Of a stretch of 64,000 nt of DNA, positions 1-11,885 are shown one piece after another. A model generated the notes under the pieces. The model had not been told where the DNA came from, did no database searches, and saw only the letters and a list, made by a program, of their open reading frames with translations. The position numbers and the translations under genes are program-made. The stretch is taken from positions 4,179,983 to 4,243,982 of the forward strand of contig PTFA01000041.1 in assembly GCA_003342895.1 (NCBI GenBank), read 5' to 3'. Position 1 is the stretch's first letter; each line of letters begins with the position of its first letter. This DNA is from Casuarius casuarius. Taxonomy: Eukaryota; Chordata; Aves; Casuariiformes; Casuariidae.

Positions 1-455
1 AACAGCATCAATATGTTTTACTCTTATAAAATTAAGGTATTTGCACTATTTAATAAAGTAGATTTATATGCAAAAACGTGGCACAGTGTGAAGCTGTGTG
101 CTTTCAGCCCTTATGTATGACATTTTGAAGGTAGCGAATGAAAGCTTATGTCTAAATTTAGTTGAAAACACAAAACTGAGCATGCTTACAACTGTGCAGG
201 TCATCACAGTACAAGGTTTTTAAAAAACAAAACAAAAAAAGCAATCATACAAGCAACTCAATCAATACCAAATATGACGAAACTACATCCTTCTCTCAAG
301 TCCTTAGTTAACACGTGATAAGTCAACTACAATTTTCTCCAGATAGACCATAAGCATTAAAATTGATAAAAACAGTGTTATTTGTAGAGATTCACAAGAG
401 GATGTCCAACGGAAAAAAGTTACAGTTCACTGATTAGCCCGATAAAACATTAGTC

Positions 456-476
456 TTTTTTTTTTTTTTTTTTTTT
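456..476. repeat. Poly-T run (21)
   Basis: An uninterrupted homopolymer in intron 10. On the EPC1 sense strand it reads as poly-A. No retroposed body is recognisable beside it. Confidence 0.9.
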
Positions 477-580
477 AAACCCGCATTTTCAAAACAAAAG
501 TCTCTGTTGTCAGTTTAAAACTGAATCAAGGACTCTGAGAAATGACCACACTGACTGCATAAAACCTGAGTAACAGGTCA

Positions 581-618
581 ATACAAATGGCTAATCAAAA
601 TACAAATGACTAATCAAA
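581..618. repeat. 19-bp direct tandem duplication
   Basis: ATACAAATGGCTAATCAAA is followed immediately by ATACAAATGACTAATCAAA. The two copies differ at one base. Confidence 0.85.
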
Positions 619-2543
619 ATGAAAATCAGCATTTGGAAAGAGAGCAAACACTGCTGAACGTGCATTTTTCCAGCGTACTTATGGCTTTTCCTAAAACAGT
701 TTCAGATTCCACTACATACTGGAAACCACTAGCACTTTGATATCTGAGCACTTAAATTCATAGATTTTTATTCAGCTGTTACATTCAAGTTAAATAAAAC
801 TGGACAGCAACTAGGCATACAGCGCTTGTTTATACTGCCGTAATAAAACAACTTCCTAATGCTCTTATTGGTAAATCTCATTTCAGTTTGCTGCATTTCT
901 TCAATGTTTTAGAGTCATTCCTAAGGGAATAGCTTAGAAGAAATACCATTGATAAATGCTTATTAAAAAAAATTAGAATTTATAAACCAGATATTCAAGA
1001 GCCTGGCAGCTCATTTTCATTTTAATTCTACATCATATAAACAAAAAGCCCCTTAGTAGACTTTTTAAGCCATCAAACCAAATTTACACTACGAAAGCTT
1101 TTAACTCACACAGACTAGCACGTGGAGAGCTGAGAAAAGTAGTACGGCAGTAGTGCAGGCAGAACAAATGTAACTATAGTTCTGGTATTGCTATTTCATT
1201 TATACTGACCAATTCACAGTAACATGGAGCCGTATTAGTGTTCCAAAAATCTCAAAAATTCAGAAACTATGTTTTAAACCATGTAGTGCTAAAGATACTA
1301 AATCATATCTAATACACGGAACCTTTAATAAGATATTTTATTCTACAGTGAGACTTTGTAAATATGTTGCTTAGAAACAAGTTAGCAAAAATGATGTAAT
1401 GTAGACTGGTAAAAGCATTTTACAGACTGACAAATACGAAAATGGGGCAAAAAGAAAAAGATACATTTTACCACCATCTTTGAATTAAAAGATTAGAGAG
1501 ACATCCACAATCATACAACCAATGCACAGAAGTAAAATGGGTCAGTAAAATTTTTGAGCAGTCAGTTTCAATTTAAGCCTTAAGTTTATTTTAGATTTTA
1601 GCTATAAAATAGAAATTTAATAAGCACATAGGCAATGCAATAAATCAGAAAGTTAACGTCTTCTATCTTTGGTTTAACTCCAAAAATGCTGATTTATTTT
1701 GGAAACACAGTAAATGGAGTTTAAACAGACAAGTTGCATTTGTTTACGAATGGCCATTATTATGACTTTTTTTTTTTAATACAGTATTTCCAAGTTCTTT
1801 TGGAAGTGACATTTAGAAGAATTAGTTTCAAATTCTGCATCTCTGTATTTCTTCATAAGTAGTCTATGACCCTTAAAACTATAAAAATTTCCCACTACCA
1901 TGAAAACAGTTATATAGCTACCAAAGCAGACAAGTGACGAGGTAACCCTCACTATGAACACCATCCTCATCTGTATTCAAACTGCAAACTCCTTACTTCT
2001 GCTCAAATAGCCAAAAACGCTTACAAAACTCAGCTTTGAAATGCAACAGAGATACCTATTAACCTGTCATATCAGAAAATATGCAGGAGTACAATTTCTT
2101 TCAGCTCTTCCATTTAAGACATCCACCAACATTTTTGCTACTTCTAGCGTTAAAGCCAAAAGCCTACTATGCATTTCAAAATGCTGCTTACAACTCTACC
2201 AGAGATTTGCTGAAGATTCTGAATTAAGCTGTTGCATCCAATTTAGAAACAAAACACTGCCCAAGAAGTACCGCTACAGGCTACAGCCTCTTAAAATAAT
2301 CAGATTGATGTTCCTTTTCTATTTTCAGCATATACAGATATGTTCATGCACCAGAAGAGGTAAGAGATGCTAGTTATGTAAGCTAACTCTTCCTTCTCCA
2401 AGATGCATGTAAAGAAGCACTAACTTCACTGAGTAAATGTTTCACTGGAAACATTACCAACATTACTGACAGCTATCCAAACAAAACTGAATCATTATTT
2501 CTGATGAAGACATGTGAACTGTGACAGGGTACTTTACCCTCTT

Positions 2544-2569
2544 AAAAAAAAAAAAAAAAAAAAAAAAAA
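2544..2569. repeat. Poly-A run (26)
   Basis: An uninterrupted homopolymer in intron 10. I could not recognise a SINE or pseudogene upstream of it and see no target-site duplication. Confidence 0.9.
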
Positions 2570-5397
2570 GTCTATTGATAAGCCTAAGTTGCTCCTGAAA
2601 ATTATTATTCCTTATGCAACAAAAAGAATGTTTATATGTACTTTTTATGAAAAAAATCCATCTATTTAATCTAACCTTATTTCTTCATTTTCTGTGGTAT
2701 ACAACTATGAAATAGAATCGAGCAAGGCTCTCCTGTGAAGTCACCCATCTGCTCGGCACAGTGAAGTAAAGAGTCTCTTCACTGTACACAGCTCTGCTCT
2801 ACACCTATAGGCACAACCTGAAATTTTCAGAGAGCTGCTCTAAGTTCAACTGTCTTTTTAAAAAAAGTCATTTAAACAGAATTCATTGCAGACCAGAAAA
2901 AGATAACTGCTATTAACAGGTTCGTTACATGGATTGCAGAGAACATTGTTTCTGCCTGCAAAGGCATCATACATTTAGTTGCACAGATACCAAACACTGT
3001 ATCATCTAGAAAAGAAAAGAAAAACAATAAAAAAACCCAACCCCAACGCCTCTAAGAATTCTCTCTGGAAATTTTATTGCCTTATCTCTTCTATATAATA
3101 AAAGTGAGAAAAGGTACAGCTGAAAATCTTTTATCTGGGTCATAGAAACATAGTAATGTAAGAGCAGCAAAAATGATTATCACTTTTTGTGTCACACACT
3201 GTTCTTCTGCCTGGAAAAAAACAGCAAGCAAGAAGAAAGCCCAGACCTTTTCTGTACATTTAAATCAGCAACCATGTTTTTGGTAACTCAGAACAGTGTT
3301 ATGATACAGTTATATATTCCTGATGTTACTGGAGGCCTTCAAGGCTTTAAAAATAATATAGCAGAGTAACCGACAACTGAAAAACTGCAATCTCTGAAAT
3401 TAAGAGCTTCAAGGTAAAAAACAAAACAAAGCAAAAAAACCCCACGTCCCCGCGCGCACACACATCAAAACCCTACAATAAACTAAGAACAAATTTTTGT
3501 TAAGTGCTACTTGTCCTGGGTAAGGACAGACTTCCATTGGATTATTCCTGTTTCTCATATGAAATTTTCTCCAAAGTTCAATATTTTAATAATTATTCAT
3601 AGGGACAAAGTATAACATTTAATGGTTAAAGATGCGTAAGATTTTAAAGCTCATTATTGCTTGACTAGTCCTAGAAAGGAATGCATTATTTATAGGCTCT
3701 GTTTAAACAGCATGCTAGGGCCAGAGCATTTAGATTTAGGTCATGCTTCCATCATACCATAGTAATTATTTAATGCTACAAAAGGTACTAAATTGCACAG
3801 TAGCATAACATTGTTTTTTCCACTGGATTCTGTGCAGTGAAAAAAACTGAATCTCCAACTCTACTGATACAGTATGAGTAAGAATATTATCATTTCAGAG
3901 AGTCTCAACTGTCTTTCATAGGTAAAAGATTTTGGGAAAAATATATTGTTTTATAATATTTTCTAAGACCCTTTACTTATTTATGCAGTAAGAGTCAGGT
4001 TAGGATACTTTTAAGGGACAGCTCTTGTTGAGAGTAATCCACATCTCAAGATGGTTCTCAAAAGATAGGCAGCTTACAGAGAAGCTAGCCTACATGAATG
4101 TTTCTTATCAATTTGTTCACAGCACACTTCTGAACTGAAACAGTTACAATTCAATACGCTTTTGAACTGTTTCTGGTATCTCTGAATCAGGTTCTAATAA
4201 TTCAAGATTTTAAGGTCAGTACATTGTGTTACCTTCTTTACTCAACAGTTTGGGACAACACACATCTATTCTGTGACTGTACTAGTGACTGATATACTTC
4301 TGCAGCAAATCAGAAATAGAGAAACATTATGGCTTACAGACTGCAAAAATGATGGGAAGATAGGAAGAAAAAGGTTCAAAGATTCACAGCTATGAAGACA
4401 AGGAAAGAAGTGCTGTACAGTACTGAGACTGACTAACAGGATAAGAGACTGCTTACAAAATGTTTTAGGCATCTTCTTACTGGCAGTCACAACTAACCTT
4501 GTGCAATAATTCAAGTGTTTAAGAACACACTACACAGCTGGCTCACTATGCATATGTTTTCCTTCAGTAATTTAAACAATTATAAGAAAGACTGATTCAT
4601 AATTATCCTAAAGATTGAAAAATTTTCCCTTCAAATCAAGTCACTAAATAACATATTTCAACCGAACAGTTCTAGTCATTCATCTACCCAACTCTGTAGG
4701 ATGCTGCCACTCAACGGTTCTGTGATTCTGTGATACTCAGTGTCGTCTTCCAGAGCACAGATCGAGTGATGACAGACTTCTCAAAGATCCATATTCCTCA
4801 GGAGTTTTGTACTGCAGTATAAGACTACTTCTGACACTGCTAACTAGTTTGATCACAGCATTTTGCATGTAATAGCCTTAAGAGACTTCAGCCCATGTTT
4901 TGTTCCTCTGAAAATTCAAGCCCTTCCCAGAAGAGGCCAAACCAGTGAAAATGAGAGCCAGCTGCAGAAGCTGCGTGAACATGAAACCTCTAAGAACTGG
5001 GCCTTGTATGGTAAGCAGTCACAGTCTCCCCTTCTAACTACCAGTGCAAGTTTTATTGTGAGATGAGTTGCTAGTCGTTACTCTGGTTCCCTGAAGTGGG
5101 AAAGTACACACTTAGAAAAAACTGACTGCAAGAAGTAGTTTTCCAAGAACTAGGAAGCATACCCTGGAAAGCAGGTAGTGTATGTATAAACTTGTGGTCC
5201 CTATAGTAGCCTTCCTCTTGATTTCCTGAATGGGAGATGCTCACTAGATTTGCCAAGGAAACTAAGCAAGCTTTACAGAGTGAACACTATGACCTATACA
5301 GGTAAGTGTATTTTGAATAAAATTTTAAAAGCTTAATGCAGTCTAAGAACCTTTTAAATAGCCTGACTGAACATTTCTGCAAGTCCGCCAGTCTTGT

Positions 5398-5423
5398 TAA
5401 ATATCTAAAGAATTAGATATTTA
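5398..5423. repeat. Perfect inverted repeat, 11-bp arms, 4-nt spacer
   Basis: TAAATATCTAA, then AGAA, then TTAGATATTTA. It lies in intron 10. Confidence 0.9.
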
Positions 5424-8400
5424 GATTAGATTATAATCAAAGATGAACAACTGCTTCGTAACATCAAGTTAAGTCTGTGGTCTCATGAGGAGAAATGCAA
5501 TCTCAACAAGAAAACTGAAGCATTAGCAAGATGATCTTGGGTTCAGAAAGCCTCTCCTAAAAATCCATCCAGTGTTAACACTTTCCCTGATCCTTCTAGC
5601 TGGGGTAATGACCATTAAAAAAAAGCAGTCTTAACCAGGTAACAGAAGAAAGATCATGTAACTAGAGATTCCAACTGAGAAATCACGTAAGTACAGCACT
5701 GCTAAATGGGTGGGAAGAAGGAAGATAACGTATCAAGCTACGATGTTTTCTTAAGAGAAATACACAAGTGCATCCCATCCTGTACAAGAGAATGATTAGT
5801 GGTTACTAATGTCAAAGCGCATGCAAAGCAAATACAGCATTTACAATGCTAAATTCAAAACAAAACATTTCTCATAAGATATCAAAATATGATCTGGCTT
5901 ATGTAACTGCCTGGTTAAAGATTTTCTACTGTAAAGCAAGTTCTCACCAGTGAATTCAGAATATTGGAGAGAGTTAGACACATCAGTGTGATTTAGTATT
6001 TGACGCACCAGGCCCAAAGATGTTTTACTTTCTGAAAAGAAGTTCAAGATTGATTTTTCTTGAACATGTCACTGTTAGACATGATGTTTCTATGAGAACA
6101 TGAATCATTAGACCCTTGTTTATGACTACAAAAGCTTTCTACTTTAGCCAAAAGACCTTAGTATGAAATGCCTTATGTCAGAACTCTAGAGCCAGAAATT
6201 AAGACCTATGTACGTACTCCCTACTTGTTAATGGAAGAAAAATGGTCAGAAAATAATTATTAATGAGGATTTTTACTGGCAACTGAGTGAAAGCTAGAAA
6301 TGCTTGTTACACATTTATATCAAGTCTGCCCACATTCTTAACAGGAACTTCCAGACATACAGCGCAGGCCATTTGGGATGCACACTACCTATTCAGCAGT
6401 TACGTATGTGACCACCCTTGCACAGACTGCAAGCAAAGCTTAACAGCTTCCACAGGCCCAAAGATCCAAAGGCAATTTAGAGCAAGGCCTTACTCCAATC
6501 NTTTTGAAGCTGAATAAGAAAATACAGCGTAAATACAAATTCTCTGCATAGAGAACTGAATCAGGAAAGTCTCCAAAAGTGCTCAGATGTTTTAGTAAGG
6601 GTTGATTCTTCCCCCAACCCCATTTACATTATTTTGCAGAACAAAAAAAGCTTTCCCTTTTGAAGATTTCCTCCTTCAAGTAAGTGCAGGGTGGGCTACA
6701 AACACCTCTGTTATTCACGAGTTTCCTGTAGTTTTGTAGGGGGGAAGGGGCCAAGACTGAACTTCCAGTGATAATGGAAAATGACCATTACAAATATCAG
6801 TATTTTTCATGAGCAGGTTTATCCAGTAATGTGAAATAGACATTTGGAAAAATGAAAACAGTAAGCCAGACTCTGGCATTTGACTATTACAGATACAAGG
6901 GTTAAATAAAAAGATCTGAACTCAACCAGGCATGGCATGAAAGCAGAAAAATGGCAAGACACATCTTTCTGTTCTGGTGTGACAAACTGCAAACTGGACT
7001 GGGGAACTTCCTCATGCTTCTTTCGACAAAAGAGAAACCTGAAGAATGACCTGTCAAGGAGGTTGAAGGGTGCAGGTACCCTTGATAATGGACAGTGCAA
7101 AGTACCAAAAACAGTAGAGAGCTATCAGCCATGATTACAAAACAGAGATACAGATGCTAACATCACATTTGGGAGATGGAAGCACAGCCCGCAGTGAACC
7201 CTGCTAGACCCTTTAGCACAAGCGTGCAAACTACTGTTTTTTAGAAGCGGATTAAGAGAGATGCAAGAAAGCATCCAAGTTTGCCAGAAAAAAATAAAAA
7301 CCACATGAATACCACGGAACCCCCACAGAAGAAGTTATGAACACTGAAGCACAACTTGCAGCACATCATCTACATCTCTAGTTTGCAGGAAAAAATTCGA
7401 GATAAGCTGTTCTAGATTCTTTAATGATATTCTAGATGCCTGTAGGCTTTCATACACAGTAGTATCTGTAATACCAAACATGATTACTCCCTCAAGATTT
7501 TTCAACTATGACTAAGGCTTCTGCTAAAATGCTTCATAATTCTTTCTTTGAGAAGAAGCTGAATTTATCAAGCATACTCTAGTCAGCTGCCAGTCTCTTT
7601 AGTTTTGATGATTCACAGACTTTCTTTCCAAAGTGGCCCAACTTCTTTGGGAGGAAGAGAACAGAAAAGAAGAATAGAATGTAATGCTGTTGCCTGGTCT
7701 TACTGCAGAGCCCAGGAACAAATGTCTAAATCTTTCACTAGCGACTGTACCTCTGGTCTGCTTCCTAAACACAAGGGTACAACAGAATTATACAAGCCAT
7801 ACACTTTCAAGTGTCTCACAATCTTTGGATTACTAGATACAGCCATCCCAAAATATGAATACAAGATATTTAATAGCAGATTTCCAACAGAAAGCATAGT
7901 CTCGCCAGGATTTGATGCAGTATGAAGATTTCAGCTTGCCTAGCAGAACAGGTGGGGATGGGTCAACTGATTAATACAAAAAGGAAGATTAAATTGCTGG
8001 GACACAAATGCTTCAGTTGAACATTCATGCCTACCGTATGTTCCAGACTGTTAAGACACATAAGCTGTATCTCTGAAGACAAGTATCACAGTTTTTAGAC
8101 TTGATGAGATTGTCAGATATACAGGCTCCTTTCAAAAAGTAATCTTGTCTTTGTCCAGACTGAATAGCTTCCCTACTGAACAACACCTACTCTTCCACAA
8201 GAATCTTTTTTTTTTTTAAACACTTTCACCTGGTTTTTTTTAGGACTGTATTGTATGCCATATGCTTGAAGACCTTTGAATCAGATGGTTTTTAATGCCT
8301 TTTTTCAAGAAGGCAAAAGATATCTTTTTATAGCTTTTCAGTGAAATGAACAGGAACCACCCTCTTCAAAAGTGAAGCTATTTTTCTCGGATACTACCCT

Positions 8401-11400
8401 TCAAAACATGACAAGTCCAGTACGAGCCTAGTTTCCAGATAACTTCTAAGAGATTTTTTCAGACATCCATTGTCAACTGATAAAGAAGATCTCAATGCAA
8501 AAACTTCATCCTCCATGTGTCTTTTTTGCTGAGTACTTCAAAAGCCAGTGCCAGAATACCTTGCATTTCTTCAGGGTCAAAGGCACTTTCAAAATGATCA
8601 CTTTATGCTTGGCTCTTTGGGGAAAACCTCTCTCTGCTCTTCAGGAAGAAAATCAGTGCTTCCTATAGCCAGGTAACAATGGTATGTCCCAGCACAACTT
8701 TCCTAACAAGTCCTCTGATTAGCAGGAAAACTTAGATACCACCTCAACTTCTCAGCTCTGCTGGCTGTGTACGAAAGACTTGAAAAGCAAAGTTTTACAC
8801 AGCAATTTTTACAGGTCAGCAGCATTTTATGTGGGACATTCCAGGTGCAAAGACTTAAGACTTCCGTAAACTACTTTGATACAGAGCCAGAAAAAATGTA
8901 TCCCATGATGATGGGCAATAGGCACAGCAACATGACCACCTCTGCCAGGCAGCATACAGTCAAGATGAGCATATCTTAAAGCTAAGCAATTTGGGCTGAC
9001 CCCAACTCACAGCAGCAGTGAAGTGATAAAGGGTTTTTTAAAATAGAGATGCATTAGTCACTGTTTTCTGGCAGCAAGACCTATTGCCACTTAAAGCTAA
9101 AAGGCAAAGAAAACAATCATTAAAAAAAAATTTCCAAGCTTTAAAAATAGCTAAGAACAAGGAGAAGGGACACAACAGGATTGCAATCTGGTGTAGCAAG
9201 CATTAGAAAAATTTCAGTACAGACGTTAGGTAGGCTATATTCTTTACAATATTTGCTACAGAAAGTGAGAAAACCTAATAAACAGCTGGAGCCCCGACAC
9301 GCACCTTTGAATACACCAAAGGCATAAGACATACGATCACTTGTATTTGTAATTTGTGGAGACAACGTATCTTAACTAAGTCTTCAGGACAGTAAAAAGG
9401 AGAACGCCAGAAAACAGAATGGCATTAAGATGAATTAAATAATATACTCTTTTCAAACACCTAACCCTGAAGAGATGACCATCATTATACCATATATACA
9501 AACACTCTCACACACACAAATAACTACAGGAATCCTTATTACAATTATTCATGAGTACAATCTACCTGGTTGTGTTAATAACAAACCACTATCTAAAGGC
9601 TGTGGTAATTAAAGTAAATATATGAATCCAGACATAATTATGCTTTTTATAGAGTATATTATTCCCATATCAAACACTAAAAAAAATGAATCTAAATGCC
9701 ACAACAATTAACTTTGTAAGCACTCAGTATTTACTCAAATATTTTAAACAGATGAGGTAAACCACCTGTGTAAAATTCCAACCATGAGCAAATGGCTGAA
9801 TGAATGAAAAATGAGAATGAGCAAAACACTCTAAGCACATATATACATATCTATCTATAGATAGGCATAAAAACACTTTCCAAGTGTCAAAATACACCCA
9901 ATGCAATTAAAACCTTGTACAGAACTCATTGCTGTAAGAATTCCATTAATTTAGCCTCAATTAGGAATTATCTTTACAGTTTAAGGAAAAAAGGTAGTCT
10001 TCTTTATGCATGCCTGTGTACATACACACACACACGCCTTGAACTCAATTTAAGTTCATGTGATTTTCAGACAGAGTGTATTACCTATAAGCACTTTATA
10101 TTGTATTTATAATCTATCACACATAATTTTGTTTTTACATTGGCAACCTGCCTAGCACAGTTTTAGCACACTTCTGACCATCAGCCACATGATATTCTCA
10201 TTAAGTACTGGACTTGGTTTACTAGCTTGAAACATTAGTTGGGGAGGGGGAGAAGCCACACTTCAATCAGAAGCCATAAGCCTTAGCAGCCCTAATGTAC
10301 TTCCTGGCAAGAGGAGGTTTAAAAGAGAAAAAAAAGCATTTGGGGGAGGGTGGCACACAGACCTACTGTAGGACAGCAGGGGAAAAAAGCATGAAATGAG
10401 TAGAACAAAGCTGCCCACTAAGTCTAAAAATGCAAGAATACTTTTCAGAAAAAATGTGAGGGGGAGGGAAGGGAAGACAAGGTAGCGTACAACACGTATC
10501 TGGAAAACATGAGGATTAAAGACATCAGACACCAGGGAAGGACTCACTGTATGAGCACACTAAAACATCCCACATTTGGGGAGTTATTAGATATATGTAT
10601 CTCTCCCTGCCCTATCCCCAAATTCTCCAGCTTTTTAATCTTTTTTCCCAAAGCTGTAATTCAGTACGGTAGGGAAAGCATAATTCTGCAACCCTTAGAA
10701 AATGGCAGAGAACTCTAAAATGCATTTCTTCATAAAAATTACCTCAGTTTATTTTCTATATTAAGATGCCATTTAATGTACTGACCGATCAAAACTTGAG
10801 AGTTATGCGAGTTATACTCTAAGTATCAGTCTTCCACTGTGGAGAACGCAATATAAAGAGAGGTGCTGCCCAGCAGTATTGCAGTGCAAAAACAATTCCA
10901 CATCAAGTTTGCTTAGGGTCAGGCCCTCAATTCTGTAATTTAGGTTTCACAGCATGTAATCTGCCACTAGCTGACACAATGTAGAGCTGATCTGTCTGGG
11001 AGTGTTGCCAAGCACAAGCAGATGCACATAGCACTGGCAGGGACCTGGGTTAGGCATTTTTTGGATGGGAAAGTGACAAATTTCTAAAACTCAAGGATGA
11101 GAGTTCACAAGCACACTGAGATCTATGGAAACATTTTAGTTAAACGTTCCTCACCACCATCACCATGTACTACAAAAAAATATTAGAAGAAAATCTGGAG
11201 CTTAATGTTTTCATCAATGTTCCAACCAATGTACTTTTAATTTTAAAAATTCAGATCTTCAGAGTTAAATTAAACCCTGTACAAAACTCATTTCTAAACC
11301 ATTATATTTCTAAAATCAGAATTAAATACAAAGTAGTATTTGCAGAAGTTTGAGATGCAGTACACTACTGCCAGCACTAAGAATAAGCATTCAATCAAGC

Positions 11401-11532
11401 TAATGAAAGAGAGAAAAGAGAAGATGGACTGCTATCAGAGTAAACCATAAAGTATGGATGACCTAACAATATTCTGTTTTTTCTGAGCTAAGTCTAAAAT
11501 TTCTAGAAGTAAGTTTGTCAAAATAAACATAC

Positions 11533-11885
11533 CAAAATGTGCTGAACCACTGCTACTTTTACTTTGTATAGAGGTACTGCATGTCTGGGTCCCAGGTTGT
11601 GCTGTGCCTGTTCGATTTATACCCCTGTATAATTTCCTACAGGAGAGTTCATCATTGTCACTGTCATGTAGGGATGGTGTCCGAGGCCTAAAATGCCGCC
11701 ATCTACATGATTTGATATTGACTAGTATCTGACTGAGGTCTTTTGAGAAAGATTTGTCCGAGGTATTTGTTTCTGAGGTATTGGCAAATTGACTGATTGA
11801 AGAGTGTTGTGATGAGGAAAGCATTTCCAAATCCAGCTGACGAAATGTACTATCATAGTCCGAATGTGCTCTGTCTAGTAGCACC
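11533..11885 (-). CDS. EPC1: EPC1 coding exon 10 (residues 464-581, plus 1 nt)
   Basis: The acceptor is GTTTTTTAG before GGTGCTACTAGAC; the donor is CATTTTG followed by GTATGTTT. The exon is 353 nt and ends in phase 1. It encodes VLLDRAHSDYDSTFRQLDLE, SETNTSDKSFSKDLSQILVN, IKSCRWRHFRPRTPSLHDSD and a Ser-rich end SKSSSGSAHF. It is the last EPC1 exon in the window. The following residues in the human protein (Gln-rich) were searched for by eye in 1-11532 and not found. Confidence 0.95.

Larger units (their letters stand above)
1..11532 (-). other. EPC1: EPC1 intron 10 (partial, cut by left edge)
   Basis: This is AT-rich intron sequence with many stop codons in all frames and no recognisable exon, RNA gene or transposon ORF. 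It contains a 19-bp near-perfect direct repeat (581-618), homopolymer runs (456-476 T; 2544-2569 A), a perfect 11-bp-arm inverted repeat (5398-5423), a short CA tract near 10021-10036 and one ambiguous base at 6501. The region at 4713-4736 has two TTCTGTGA units resembling a CR1 3' tail, but this is too short to call. Confidence 0.8.

Noticed and set aside
4713..4736. TTCTGTGATTCTGTGA resembling a CR1 3' tail
   Set aside because: Only two 8-bp units, with no recognisable CR1 body upstream; too weak to annotate.
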